This document shows positions 1-8,937 of a stretch of 64,000 bases of DNA, piece after piece; position 1 is the first letter of the stretch, and every line of letters begins with the position of its first letter. A program made the translations under genes and the position numbers. The notes beneath the pieces are model-generated. The model worked only from the letters and a program-made list of their open reading frames with translations, ran no database searches and was not told the origin of the DNA. Origin of the DNA: Solirubrum sp044628455 (lineage in GTDB: Bacteria > Bacteroidota > Bacteroidia > Cytophagales > Hymenobacteraceae); assembly GCF_044628455.1 (NCBI RefSeq), contig NZ_JBIYZW010000005.1, forward strand, positions 25,932 through 89,931. Direction: 5' to 3'.

Positions 1-1
1 G

Positions 2-286
2 CCCGAATACGCCGGGGGCGTCTACCAAGTGCAGGAGGCGTACCGATTGGCCGCGGGCCGCGTGTCGATTAACCGACTGCTCGGACTGCTGACTAAGCTT
101 AATTACCGTTACCCGTATCACCAGGCAGTGGGCCTCTACTTAGAACGGGCCGGGAATTACAAAGCGTCGCAGCTGCAACTCGTGCGCAAGTTTCAGCCCA
201 TTACCCTAGACTTCTACCTCGCCCACGACCTGGTCAATCCGGCCTACGATGCGCAATGGCAGGTGTACCACCCGGCGCATTTTTAG
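2..286 (+). CDS. AbiEi-family antitoxin, C-terminal part (5' end outside window)
   Basis: The reading frame is open from the first bases of the window and stops at 286, so only the last ~94 residues are seen. The visible part is a helical segment followed by a strand-rich tail ending in HPAHF, which resembles the C-terminal domain of AbiEi-type transcriptional repressor/antitoxins. This call leans on the adjacent AbiEii-type nucleotidyltransferase. The two stop codons overlap tail to tail, which differs from the usual abiEi-abiEii operon. The AbiEi assignment is inference from weak resemblance plus context; it could be another winged-helix regulator. Confidence 0.5.
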   Translation, partial: PEYAGGVYQVQEAYRLAAGRVSINRLLGLLTKLNYRYPYHQAVGLYLERAGNYKASQLQLVRKFQPITLDFYLAHDLVNPAYDAQWQVYHPAHF

Positions 287-1176
287 GGAGCCGCGGCCGG
301 GCCGGTTGCCGACGGCTCCAGTAAGCGGCTGAAGTGCGTCACGACGAAGTCGAAGTACGCATCAAAGCCGAGCAGGTGGGTGCCGGCCGTCACGTTCGCT
401 TCCACGGACTTATAATCGGCGCGGTGCAGCTCGCGGTAATCGGCGATAGTAGCCAGATAGGCCTCCGGTACGCGTTTGGCGCCGAAAACCTGCCGCAGCA
501 CCTCCCGGGCAGCTTCACTGGCCGAGTCGATGGTAAACTCGTGGGTGAGCGTGTAGATGTCGTAGAAATCCCGCGCCCGCCCGGTCGACTTGGGGCCGCC
601 CACAATGGCGCTGTAAGCCGGTATCTGCTGGCAGATGGCGCGGAGCTTTTCAAAGACGACGAGCTGGGGCGGGTACACGTAATAGGTATACCCGTTCAGG
701 GTTTTCTCGACCTTCAGCTCGCAGTATTCAAACGGACTGATGTCGACCGTGAACTTGCGGTTCTGCTGCGCGTCAAACGTGAGGGAGTCGCGCCGCAGGC
801 TGTCCAGGTCATCAGCGTGGCGGCGAGCCTGCGCGGCCGACGTCAGCTTGAATTCCAGTTGGTAGCCGCCCCAGAACGATTTCAGGTGCTCGGGCAGCTT
901 GCTGGGCCGCTGCTGCCAGCGCACGTCGAACGCGTGCAGGCCCTCCTCGGCAAACACCGTTACCAGTGACTGCTTAATCGTGGCAAACGTGGCCTCCAGG
1001 TCCTCAAAGTCGTCGGCCATGGAAAAATCAAGGTCGGCCGAGCCGCGGTTGCCCACCTCGTAGGCGATGCTGATAGCATTGCCGCCCTTGAGCACGAGCT
1101 TTTCCATGAGCTCGTCGTCGGCCACCAGTGCAATGATGACCAAGCGCTTGATTTTATCGAGTAGCGCTAGTTCCAT
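283..1176 (-). CDS. AbiEii/AbiGii-family nucleotidyltransferase toxin
   Basis: A 297-residue protein of the AbiEii/AbiGii nucleotidyltransferase family, the toxin of type IV toxin-antitoxin (abortive infection) systems. The N-terminal signature is clear: LKGG at 29-32 followed by RGSADLDF at 44-51, the G-[GS]...DxD metal-binding motif of polymerase-beta-like nucleotidyltransferases. A second family hallmark, RDFYDIYTL, lies in the C-terminal half. The ATG start at 1176 is followed directly by the conserved N-terminus. It converges with the AbiEi-like gene rather than following it, so the pair may not be co-expressed. Full length for the family, with no damage seen. Confidence 0.85.
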   Translation of the reverse strand: MELALLDKIKRLVIIALVADDELMEKLVLKGGNAISIAYEVGNRGSADLDFSMADDFEDLEATFATIKQSLVTVFAEEGLHAFDVRWQQRPSKLPEHLKSFWGGYQLEFKLTSAAQARRHADDLDSLRRDSLTFDAQQNRKFTVDISPFEYCELKVEKTLNGYTYYVYPPQLVVFEKLRAICQQIPAYSAIVGGPKSTGRARDFYDIYTLTHEFTIDSASEAAREVLRQVFGAKRVPEAYLATIADYRELHRADYKSVEANVTAGTHLLGFDAYFDFVVTHFSRLLEPSATGPAAAP

Positions 1177-1256
1177 GTCCTAAAAGTACGCAATGCCAGG
1201 GTTGTCTCCGAAACGGTGGGGCCAAGCAAAAAAGGCTTCAGTACGAACAAGGAAGT

Positions 1257-1289
1257 TTAGGCATCATAACTCTTACTTATGATGCCTAA
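1257..1289. promoter_or_regulatory. dif-like palindrome L1 (putative tyrosine-recombinase site)
   Basis: Perfect inverted repeat with 13-bp arms, TTAGGCATCATAA and TTATGATGCCTAA, separated by the 7-bp spacer CTCTTAC. The inner ends ATAA/TTAT flanking a 6-8 bp spacer are the layout of XerC/XerD (dif) and related tyrosine-recombinase core sites. It lies 125 bp upstream of the recombinase gene at 1414. Function is inferred; it could instead be an operator. Confidence 0.55.
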
Positions 1290-1322
1290 CCGTGCACGCA
1301 TGACACAGCTGCACTCTAGCAA

Positions 1323-1355
1323 TAGGTTCCGATAAATCTTAATTATCGGAACCTA
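1323..1355. promoter_or_regulatory. dif-like palindrome L2
   Basis: Second perfect inverted repeat, arms TAGGTTCCGATAA and TTATCGGAACCTA, again with a 7-bp spacer (ATCTTAA). Its centre is 66 bp from that of the first palindrome. Arm length, spacer length and inner ATAA/TTAT bases match L1 although the outer arm sequences differ, as in families of recombinase core sites. The CCGATAA inner arm recurs at 26038-26044. Confidence 0.55.
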
Positions 1356-1413
1356 ATAGTATATTCGTTTTTCAGGCCGTTTTTCGCCCGTTACTCCTTT
1401 ATATATAGGTCAC

Positions 1414-2376
1414 ATGAAAACTGACGCTCAACTGGTGACCACGCCTAAGTCGACTGACTCGCTGGCGAGCCTCTCGGAGCAGACCGCTCGCTACGTCGAA
1501 GCCGGTTTGCAAGGCGCTCCCAACACGGCTCGGGCTTACGCTTCAGACCTTCGGCACTTCACCCACTGGTGCCAGGCTAACCAAGTTGAGCCGGTGCCGG
1601 CGACGGTGGACACGCTCGCGGGGTACGTTACTTACCTAGCTGACGCGGGCAAAAAGGTGGCTACTATTCACCGGCATCTTTCGGCCATCAGCAAAGCGCA
1701 CGTGCTGCGCGGGCTGGACTGTCCAACGGACAACAAGCAGTTTCAGGTACTACTCGATGGCATCCGGCGCGTGCACGGGGTGCGGCAAAAACAGGCTCCG
1801 GCGTTTACCCTCGTGCAACTCAAACGTCTCGTGCGGGCTATCGATACGCAGACAGTGATGGGGCTGCGGGACAGAGCCATTTTACTACTGGGATTTACTG
1901 GAGCGTTCCGGCGCTCGGAGCTGTCCGCCTTGAACGTTCAAGATTTACGCTTCACCGAAGACTGCCTGATCGTCTCGCTGGCCAAGAGCAAAACTAATCA
2001 GTTGGGTGAGTACGAGGAAAAAGCCATTTTCTATTCTCCCGAGGCTAAGGTGTGTCCTATACGCTCCTTGCAGGCGTGGCTGCGCGTGTTAAGACGAGAC
2101 GTGGGACCTGTGTTTGTCGGAATGCGCATGGGCCAGCGACTGACTCAAGTGCGGCTTTCTGACAAGAGCGTTAATTGTGTAGTACAACGGTACTTAGGAC
2201 CGACTTATTCAGCTCATTCGCTAAGAGCTTCTTTTGTTACTGTAGCTAAACTCGCCGGCGCCGACGACAGTGAAATAATGAACCAGACCAAGCATAAAAC
2301 GTCGACGATGATTCGTCGCTACACCCGTTTGGACGATGTACGTCAACACAACGCGGCGCAAAAAATTGGGTTATAA
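1414..2376 (+). CDS. Tyrosine recombinase/integrase
   Basis: A 320-residue site-specific tyrosine recombinase. An N-terminal SAM-like core-binding domain (about 20-110, with NTARAYASDLRHF) is followed by the catalytic domain. All catalytic residues can be placed: Arg166 in GAFRRSE, Lys191 or Lys193 in AKSKTN, His268-x-x-Arg271 in HSLR, His294 in KHKT and the nucleophile Tyr303 in RRYTR. The length fits XerC/D-like and integron- or plasmid-borne recombinases. It reads away from two dif-like palindromes just upstream, which may be its sites or its operators. A matching palindrome pair sits 24.7 kb away at 26.03-26.12 kb, so it probably mobilises or once inserted the intervening defence island. 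It appears intact. Confidence 0.93.
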   Translation: MKTDAQLVTTPKSTDSLASLSEQTARYVEAGLQGAPNTARAYASDLRHFTHWCQANQVEPVPATVDTLAGYVTYLADAGKKVATIHRHLSAISKAHVLRGLDCPTDNKQFQVLLDGIRRVHGVRQKQAPAFTLVQLKRLVRAIDTQTVMGLRDRAILLLGFTGAFRRSELSALNVQDLRFTEDCLIVSLAKSKTNQLGEYEEKAIFYSPEAKVCPIRSLQAWLRVLRRDVGPVFVGMRMGQRLTQVRLSDKSVNCVVQRYLGPTYSAHSLRASFVTVAKLAGADDSEIMNQTKHKTSTMIRRYTRLDDVRQHNAAQKIGL

Positions 2377-2817
2377 ATTCTAATTGCTTAACAAACCTTA
2401 AGTATGGAACATCTTAACAAGATGAACACCTATATCAGATTGTTTCATACAATAAAATGCGAACATCTTTTTCTGCGTTTGGGCCGCCATATTCTGGCGG
2501 CTAGCAAACTATATGGAATAAATTATTACTAGTTGGAAAACGCAGTCGACAGAGACTCAAAGACAGGATTCAATTGATTAGGGCTAGTCGCCTTCCATGC
2601 TAATAAACTAAACTTCATAATAATGGCTACACCCAATTGTGCGCGAATTTAATTGATTTGCGAATGTTTGGGTCCTTCACATTGGCATTAAAAGCATAGG
2701 GCTAGCATCATGAAACCCACTGTATCCATCTCTGGATTCTAATAACTGGCCAGTAGATAAAAGTCGAGTTATAGTTGCTCAGAACAGCGGATGAATCAGA
2801 AAATATAACGCGTAGCC
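2377..2817. other. Intergenic gap, AT-rich
   Basis: About 440 bp between the recombinase and the 3' end of the next minus-strand gene. It is clearly AT-richer than the island genes to the right and contains no recognisable gene, tRNA or IS end. It marks the start of a low-GC segment that runs to about 4.95 kb. Confidence 0.6.
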
Positions 2818-3414
2818 TTAGTAAATATTACGACTTTCACCTAAGTAATAGAGGTTCTTATTATACATGTCTACCTTGATCTTACCTCCCTTATTATGTC
2901 TTAGAAGACGAAACATTTCAAAACCTTTAAGGATTGCTTTCTGCCACTCTTCCCGAGATTTGTCTTGGACTTCAAACTTGCAGAACGCCATTCGCACCAC
3001 ATCAAGGAAGTTGTGGTCAATAGAATGCTGGTTTTCGAAGAAGCCGTGCTGCTCAGCATAGTTGAAGATTAAGGAAACCATTCCTTCTTCCACGCTGGTA
3101 GCTCTAGCTCCGTCTTCTACTTCGTCTACTTTGCTTTGGCTCTTCCTCTTCTTGCCAAGTATTTTGCGTATGCAAGCAGACCAGCCTAATACGGCTAAGT
3201 AAGACAGATGGAAAACATCGTGGTATCTGTACCCGTCATCAGTGTGAGCATTGTCGGTCAACACATTGCCGATCTGTTCACCCTCGATTGAAACAGAAAC
3301 ACTAACATGGGAAGATTCGTGGTGTTCTTGGAAGTCCACACAGAAGACCCTGGGCATCCGTTCATGAACGGGATACCCGTCATCATAGAAGCACATTTCA
3401 GAGGTCTTTTTCAT
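2818..3414 (-). CDS. MazG-like nucleotide pyrophosphohydrolase family protein
   Basis: A 198-residue protein with a core resembling all-alpha NTP pyrophosphohydrolases of the MazG type. It has a segment DDGYRYHDVFHLSYLAVLGW (59-78), a basic KKRKSQSKVDEVED stretch, and then EVEDGARATSVEE (98-110), where the spaced acidic residues would bind Mg2+. Enzymes of this type hydrolyse (d)NTPs to monophosphates. Its ATG overlaps the stop of the dCTP-deaminase-like gene by 4 bp, so the two are translationally coupled. Nucleotide-depleting MazG-like and deaminase proteins are known phage-defence effectors, which fits the island setting. The family call is from memory of the motif; the substrate is unknown. 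Confidence 0.6.
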   Translation of the reverse strand: MKKTSEMCFYDDGYPVHERMPRVFCVDFQEHHESSHVSVSVSIEGEQIGNVLTDNAHTDDGYRYHDVFHLSYLAVLGWSACIRKILGKKRKSQSKVDEVEDGARATSVEEGMVSLIFNYAEQHGFFENQHSIDHNFLDVVRMAFCKFEVQDKSREEWQKAILKGFEMFRLLRHNKGGKIKVDMYNKNLYYLGESRNIY

Positions 3415-4259
3415 CTAGTGACTGGATTTTTGCGCTGAGGCTGAGTTGCTTGTAACCTCTTCAAGGTACTATCAAGTTTAACAAGTACGGCTCCCTGTGC
3501 GTTCAAGATACTATCTTGATGAGTAAATTTCTTCTCTACCTGATGCTGTCTCGTTTCTACATCCTTTTCTAAAGCTCTATTAGGATCTGCAAAAACATAT
3601 TTACCAATAATAAGCACTAATAAGGTTATACCTATTCCTCCAATTGTTTTAGCCAGTGTATCCAAGTTTTTAAAGTCCCTGTCCAAAGTGTTAAACTTTG
3701 TATCTAGACCTGTCATTGTTTTATTCAAAACAGCTGGAGATACTACGTTGCCCTCTATCTTGGAAACATCTTCGCTTGATATAGATCTTTGATTTTGATA
3801 TTTCCCATCATATAATTCATCTCCTTCTAAAGTATTGCTAAATTCACTTAGCCAAAGAGGGAACATTTTCTGACCCTCAGAAATAGTAATTGCTCTACTA
3901 CCTGCATTATACACAGAAAATTTGAGTCTTCCATGGAACCCAGGATCAACATGAAAACCTGATACGTTAATAAGTCCTTTGAATTTGATACTAGCTTTGA
4001 TGGAAATAAATCCCAAATTGTTTGCTGGTATCTTGATAATTTCTTTCGTTATTAATAGAGCAAACTGTCCTGGTTCTATTACGAACTGCTCATCAGGCTC
4101 CAAAGTCTTTTTTGTTGCTGTCGCAGTATTTGTTGTAAAGTACTCATTGCCCATCGATAATTCATATGCTCCGCTTTCGATTCTGGATTGATCAAAAGGA
4201 ATAATGCGCTCATTGCTGCCTAGCACTTCCAACAGCCTTTGGTTGTTTAGAAAACTCAT
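3411..4259 (-). CDS. dCTP deaminase/dUTPase-fold membrane protein
   Basis: A 282-residue protein. Residues 1-140 show the trimeric dCTP deaminase/dUTPase fold: ESGAYELSMG, PGQFALLITKE, VDPGFHGRLKFSVYNAG (around 103-119), then a terminal EGQKMFPLWL. Unlike ordinary Dcd (about 190 residues) it continues through a polar linker, a hydrophobic segment at about 204-223 and a charged, probably coiled-coil tail. By eye the catalytic Glu of Dcd (in VLEFYN) aligns with a Ser/Val here (FSVYN) and the RSS motif reads KAS, so deaminase activity is doubtful. It overlaps the MazG-like gene by 4 bp. Low GC suggests separate acquisition. It could be a membrane-tethered nucleotide sensor rather than an enzyme. 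Confidence 0.75.
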   Translation of the reverse strand: MSFLNNQRLLEVLGSNERIIPFDQSRIESGAYELSMGNEYFTTNTATATKKTLEPDEQFVIEPGQFALLITKEIIKIPANNLGFISIKASIKFKGLINVSGFHVDPGFHGRLKFSVYNAGSRAITISEGQKMFPLWLSEFSNTLEGDELYDGKYQNQRSISSEDVSKIEGNVVSPAVLNKTMTGLDTKFNTLDRDFKNLDTLAKTIGGIGITLLVLIIGKYVFADPNRALEKDVETRQHQVEKKFTHQDSILNAQGAVLVKLDSTLKRLQATQPQRKNPVTR

Positions 4260-4959
4260 TCTGTGTATTGTTTTTAAACGGCAGCTATCTTGTTCAAACG
4301 CCCCGAAACCGCACGAATATAAACAAACCTGCTAAGAGGGTGTTAGGGAATCTAGTAACTCGACGTGTAGCGGTTCAAGTTGGGAATTAGTCGTACTACA
4401 TGGTATGGAACTCTATTTCGCTGCGGTGCCGAGGTTGAGCTGATGCGGGCCTAAAGAGGGGCAGCCTTATAGTAGGGTAAGGTCTTGATCATGTATTTTT
4501 CACAGCCACGAGCAGCCGGGCCAGACGGTTTGTCGCGGCCTGATAGCCTAATTTCTGGGGGAGCCTCACTCAGTGGTGTAAAGGTTATAAAGAATAGGCA
4601 GCGGTCGGTACCCACTTACTACTGAATAGCGCTGGTGCTGAGCTGCCGGCACAGGGTCAGCAAACTGAGGCTTTAGGTGCTGCCCACCTCGCACAGCAAA
4701 GGTGCGGGCGGTTTAGAGTCGCCTTAGCTAACTTATCCTTGAATTATACAACTAGTACAAACCGCCAATTTTAGTGATTGATTCAGATGAATACAAAAGT
4801 AATAATCACAGTTTCTTGTCGTTAAATCACAGATTGTGATATGTTTTTAGCAGCCCTATAGAAGGATTGATGTTGTTCTTAACCTATTAGTATTAAAATT
4901 CTCAAAACTGAAAACCACCACATACACCTTGTCTTATAATTGCACATGGTAGATAATCA
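4260..4959. other. 700-bp non-coding gap
   Basis: Lies between the start of the minus-strand dCTP-deaminase-like operon and the 3' end of mcrC. Its right end should hold nothing but mcrC downstream sequence; its left end must hold the operon promoter. No frame gives a recognisable protein, and I see no clear inverted repeats or IS ends. Decayed mobile DNA is possible but unsupported. Confidence 0.5.
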
Positions 4960-6210
4960 TCAGTTAAGCTTGGTTAAAGCTTGCAGTAAGTCGTGGCCGA
5001 GCCTGGTGTTTAGCTGTCCTTTAGAATTGAGAAGCTCTGCAAAATAGCTATGTCCGAAAATAGCTGTATGGGGCATGAATCCGCTGGCGACGAACGTATG
5101 ACTTCGCGGAGCAGGACCGTGGCTGGAATGCGGATACAGTAGTAAACCGTGCTGTGCTTGCCAGATGTGGCAATAGGCGTACAGTTGCCGAATATCGTCG
5201 GGTTCAGGGCTGGCTCCTGGCACCTTCCATTTAGTGTCGAGAACAAAAACCCGGTTGCCGGACGGGGATGGTAGGGTTACTACTAGGTCGGGTTTGAGAG
5301 AAGAACGCCCCCATAAAGACTTAACGGCTTGGGCCTGCACGTGTACTCCTTGGGCGACGCCGGCGCGCTGTAATACCCGGGCTACGTAACGCTCAAAAAG
5401 GGTATTCATATCCAGTAGCAGGGACAATCCTTCGGTGGGGCCGGCGGCTAAATCGGGGCTGTATTCGCGCAGGAGCATAAGCGCCAGTTCGGCGGCGCGA
5501 CGGTAACGCTCCGTTTGGCGGGTGAGCGGTGGCAACATGGCAGGTACTGGCACCCGAGGTAGCTCAGGCCAGTGTAGTAACGCCGTGCGGGTTTGGGCGG
5601 CCAGGGCTGGGGACTGCACTTGGCGGGCCGCTACCTCCAGCGCCATCCGTAGCAGGCAGTTGAGCGGGTGCACCGCATCGTAATTCTGCTGACGGGTGAA
5701 AAACCGGTCGCGCCGGATGAGGTTGTGCTGAATTTGCTGGCTGAAAAGTAGCTGGCCGCGCAGCGCTGGCCGGTTCGCCTCGGTGGGATGGTAGTGCCGG
5801 GCCAGCCCCTGACGCAACAAGGCATTGACCTCCTGTAGCAGCGCAGCCACAAACAGGTCGAGCATGGCCCGGGGTGTCTGGGCCAACTGCGCTACGTCGG
5901 GGATGGAGAGGGGCAAATCGTGTACTACGCGCAGCAGCTGCAGCAGCACCTTGCGCCAGAATAAGGGGGCTCCGGCGGAGGTTGTACGGTCGGTTTTGGG
6001 GAGGATTTCTAGGGTAAGGCCCGGCACTTGCAGCAACCCTACAAACTGGCTGAGCTTGATACCCCGGTGTACGCGCGTGAACCAAGCCGCCTGTTGGCGC
6101 TGCTGCAGCTCGTCCAGAGCTTCGAGGTGGGAGACCAGTAAGCCGGGCGTGCGCCCTATCGACAGGGTTTGGTGCTCGAATGCCGTTATGCAGACGGAGG
6201 TAGCACTCAT
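4960..6210 (-). CDS. mcrC: McrC-type nuclease subunit of McrBC restriction system
   Basis: A 416-residue McrC-family protein, the endonuclease partner of the McrB GTPase motor that cleaves DNA carrying modified cytosine. The N-terminal half is the McrB-interacting region. The C-terminal half holds a PD-(D/E)xK nuclease: Pro307-Asp308 in LKPDLVV, then Asp325-x-Lys327 in VFVLDTKWK, with the conserved LFERYV helix before it. Its ATG overlaps the mcrB stop by 4 bp, so it is translated as the second cistron. Length and motif order are normal for the family, so it is likely functional. Confidence 0.93.
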   Translation of the reverse strand: MSATSVCITAFEHQTLSIGRTPGLLVSHLEALDELQQRQQAAWFTRVHRGIKLSQFVGLLQVPGLTLEILPKTDRTTSAGAPLFWRKVLLQLLRVVHDLPLSIPDVAQLAQTPRAMLDLFVAALLQEVNALLRQGLARHYHPTEANRPALRGQLLFSQQIQHNLIRRDRFFTRQQNYDAVHPLNCLLRMALEVAARQVQSPALAAQTRTALLHWPELPRVPVPAMLPPLTRQTERYRRAAELALMLLREYSPDLAAGPTEGLSLLLDMNTLFERYVARVLQRAGVAQGVHVQAQAVKSLWGRSSLKPDLVVTLPSPSGNRVFVLDTKWKVPGASPEPDDIRQLYAYCHIWQAQHGLLLYPHSSHGPAPRSHTFVASGFMPHTAIFGHSYFAELLNSKGQLNTRLGHDLLQALTKLN

Positions 6211-8492
6211 GCCGTTACCGACTCGTAGATGCGGCGGAACTCCTCCAGCGTCCAGTCTACATCCCGGATGGCGTACAGGGGGCGGCCTTCGGGCTCAGGC
6301 TCTTCTGCGAACTGCAGCAGCGGGGAGCTGATGGCCGGGTTGACTTTTACAAAAGCTTCGCCTAGCACTTGACCGATGCGGCCCCAATTGCCGAAGAAAT
6401 ACTCCTGGAGCTGCGGAATGATTTTGTTGCGGAACACCGTGCGCAGGCTATCGAGGCTGTGGGCTCCCATCAACCAGGCGTGACCCAGGCGGTAGTCGCG
6501 GCCCAACAGGAATTCCAGACGCAGGTTGATGGCCTCAAGCAATAGTTCCAGGTTGAGCCCATTGACGGTAATGCCGGCAAATACCTGGACGGGGTCCTCC
6601 CCTGCCCGAATTCGCTTCCAAAGAGGTTCTTGGGCCTGCTTGCCTTGCAACGGAAAGCCTAGCATCTGATACAGCTGGGTTTCGGCGGTACGGTAGGGCT
6701 CGTCTTTCCAATCCACGACTTGGTACTTCCACCACAGTCGCGCCACCATAGCAGCCGGGGACAGCAAGGCCGGACGGGGAGCTACTTCGGTGAAGGCAAA
6801 GCGGCGGCGCAGGGCCGTATCCAGAGCCTCTACGCTGCGGTCAGCCGTGTTCATGGTGCCCAGCAAGTAGAGGTTGGGTGGCACCGTGAACGGCTGTTTG
6901 GAGTAGGGCAGCGTAAGGGTAAGAGCGTGGGCTTCGCCGGCTCGTTTATCGTCTTCGAGCAAGGTTATCAGCTCGCCGAAGATGCCCGCCACGTTACCCC
7001 GGTTGATTTCATCGAGGATGAGGACGTAGCGCGGTGGTAGGGTGGCCGCTTCGTTTGCCACCTCGGGCAATGGCTCGTCGTCCACGACTTCGGGGCCGCT
7101 GAGGTCGAGTAGGTGTGTAGGTAGGTAGTGCTCCTCGAATGCTTTCAGGTCGCGGAAGATGGCCCATTGCAGGGAAGCGTTGGGGCCACCTATTTGGCGC
7201 ATCCGCTGGTTGAGGGGCACAATCTCATCGGGGTGGGCGTAGCGCACGAACACGTCGTGGGTCCAGCGCCGGCCCACGTTGTAATTGGTGGGGGCGCCTC
7301 CGTGCCGGATGCTGATGGCTCCTTCGGGGGTGATGCCAGTTATTTCGGCGTCCCGGTTTTCCCGCGTTGGAATGATGAGGGAGCCTCCCGCTTCCTGCAG
7401 TCGGTGTTTGAGGTGAATGAGGTACTCCTCGTAGAGCGTATCAAAATCAAGCTGGGGCTCGTCGGTGGGGTTGGAAAACTGTAGCCAGGCAGTGGAGGCC
7501 TCCTCGGCCAGGCGGCGGAAGATACCGGGCTCAATCTGGTAGCGAAGCTCGGCCGTGCTCAACTCCGGCTTGATGCCTTCGACAAAATCCTCGTAGCTGA
7601 ACGCCTGGTGGAAGGTGGCGAACTGGATGCGGCCGGCGGCCCGGTACTGCTCGTAGCGCTGGCGCAGCTCGTCGGGGCGGGTGCGGTAGGCGGCTTCGAG
7701 CTGCTGAGGCGACACGCCTTCGAGAATGGCCACGGCCCAGGCCGTGGTGGCGTAGGTTTTGCCGGTGCCGGGCGGGCCGTAGAGAATCTGATTGAGCGGG
7801 TGCGGGTACACGGCGGCGGGAACGGGCTTGGGGCGGACGGCCAGCGACTCGTCGCGCAGCTTTTCCGCAATCAGGAAGGTATGGGCCAATGCTTCCAAGA
7901 GCTTGGTCTTGGCTTGGGTGCGCTGCGCGAGGGTGGCCGTGGGAGCCAACTCAGCTACAGGCAGGCGGGTGAGGATTTTCCACTTGCCCAGGCCGGGCCG
8001 GGGGTGTGGCTTCAGGTCAGAGGGAAAATACTCGCGCAGCACCTCGCCAATCCGGGCTTCCAGGTTGGCCCTATCCTGCTGGGTGCGGGTGTCGCGCTTG
8101 GTGAGGCCAAACCAGCGGTTTTTGCCGCCTTTACCGTTGCCGAATCGAAAGCCTAGATGCACGTATTGATCATCCTGCAGTAAGTGGTGAAGGACAAAAC
8201 CTACTACATCGTTGTGCAGGCCGGGCAGATCGATGACCAGGACGGAACTGGGGATGTGGCGGCCCTCATCGGTGTCCCAGGTTTTGAGCACGAAGGCCAG
8301 CGGCACTTCCTCTTTGCCGCGCTGGAAAGTGAAGCCGCGCAAGGGGTCCTTGGGCAGGGGGACGTTGGGCGCCGCCGTGTTGCGGATGGCGTAGTCGGCG
8401 TAGGTGAGCTGGATGGGGTGCACGGGTACCGTGTGGTCGCGCAGCAGCGCCAGCAGGTGTTGAAGCACGGGGGCTTCAATAACACGAAGCAT
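6207..8492 (-). CDS. mcrB: McrB-type AAA+ GTPase motor of McrBC
   Basis: About 761 residues from the ATG at 8492. The frame is open for 79 more codons upstream, but that stretch translates a dispersed non-coding repeat and is rich in Arg/Pro, so I reject it. The AAA+ domain has Walker A GPPGTGKT (239-246), Walker B ILDEINR with Asp494-Glu495, the sensor GTMNTADRS and the arginine-finger segment LRRRFAF, all typical of McrB. The ~230-residue N-terminal region is not a DUF3578 domain I recognise and should be the DNA-recognition module, so the modification it reads is unknown. It is transcribed divergently from the type III methyltransferase. Confidence 0.92.
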   Translation of the reverse strand: MLRVIEAPVLQHLLALLRDHTVPVHPIQLTYADYAIRNTAAPNVPLPKDPLRGFTFQRGKEEVPLAFVLKTWDTDEGRHIPSSVLVIDLPGLHNDVVGFVLHHLLQDDQYVHLGFRFGNGKGGKNRWFGLTKRDTRTQQDRANLEARIGEVLREYFPSDLKPHPRPGLGKWKILTRLPVAELAPTATLAQRTQAKTKLLEALAHTFLIAEKLRDESLAVRPKPVPAAVYPHPLNQILYGPPGTGKTYATTAWAVAILEGVSPQQLEAAYRTRPDELRQRYEQYRAAGRIQFATFHQAFSYEDFVEGIKPELSTAELRYQIEPGIFRRLAEEASTAWLQFSNPTDEPQLDFDTLYEEYLIHLKHRLQEAGGSLIIPTRENRDAEITGITPEGAISIRHGGAPTNYNVGRRWTHDVFVRYAHPDEIVPLNQRMRQIGGPNASLQWAIFRDLKAFEEHYLPTHLLDLSGPEVVDDEPLPEVANEAATLPPRYVLILDEINRGNVAGIFGELITLLEDDKRAGEAHALTLTLPYSKQPFTVPPNLYLLGTMNTADRSVEALDTALRRRFAFTEVAPRPALLSPAAMVARLWWKYQVVDWKDEPYRTAETQLYQMLGFPLQGKQAQEPLWKRIRAGEDPVQVFAGITVNGLNLELLLEAINLRLEFLLGRDYRLGHAWLMGAHSLDSLRTVFRNKIIPQLQEYFFGNWGRIGQVLGEAFVKVNPAISSPLLQFAEEPEPEGRPLYAIRDVDWTLEEFRRIYESVTA

Positions 8493-8937
8493 AGAGCAAG
8501 AATGATGGGAAGCAGAATACCGGGTGGGCAAGTTACCGCGGTGCGGCGCTTCGCGCAACTGGCGTGGGGGTGCGTGGTGCCGCCTGCCGTTGGGCCTCAC
8601 CCCCCGGCCCCCTCTCCCGAGGAGAGGAGGAGCCAGACGAAGCGGTAGAGATGCTTGGCTACGCCGCCGACCTTTGGTTCGGCTTCGCTCAGCATGACGG
8701 ACGGTCTGTTGGTTTGTTCTTATACTCAAGACGCTTCCTATTTCAGACTGACCGGCTTATGTTAGTCGCTCTAGCGAGAGGCCGGGGTGGGGTTTGGGGC
8801 CGGCGTGGGTTCTTTGTAGCTTGCGTACTGAATGCGCGGCCGGCTGCGGGCGGCCGGGCTCCCTTTGTTTCTCCTTCCGAACCTGGCCCGCGGTGGTATG
8901 CGCGGGCTTTTGCGTTCTATAGTCAGCTGCTTTCGAT
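8493..8937. other. Divergent promoter region with dispersed repeats
   Basis: 445 bp separating mcrB (minus) from the type III mod gene (plus), so it must carry both promoters. At 8597-8632 lies a pyrimidine-rich stretch with CCCCCCGGCCCCCTCTCC followed by its partial complement, of the kind scattered between genes in Hymenobacter. A second repeat follows at 8638-8699. No protein is encoded. Confidence 0.6.
8638..8699. repeat. Dispersed intergenic repeat, copy 1
   Basis: Contains GCGGTAGAGATGCTTGGCTA and ends CTTCGCTCAGCATGACG. A near-identical copy is at 13181-13239. The complement (GTCATGCTGAGCGAAG...GCATCTCTACCGC) is, from memory, a very common intergenic repeat in Hymenobacter and related genomes. 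Confidence 0.75.

Noticed and set aside
334..969. Long plus-strand frame opposite the AbiEii gene
   Set aside because: Antisense shadow of a clear gene in GC-rich DNA, with no motifs.
8493..8729. 79-codon N-terminal extension of McrB
   Set aside because: It translates a dispersed intergenic repeat into an Arg/Pro-rich stretch; the ATG at 8492 begins normal protein sequence.
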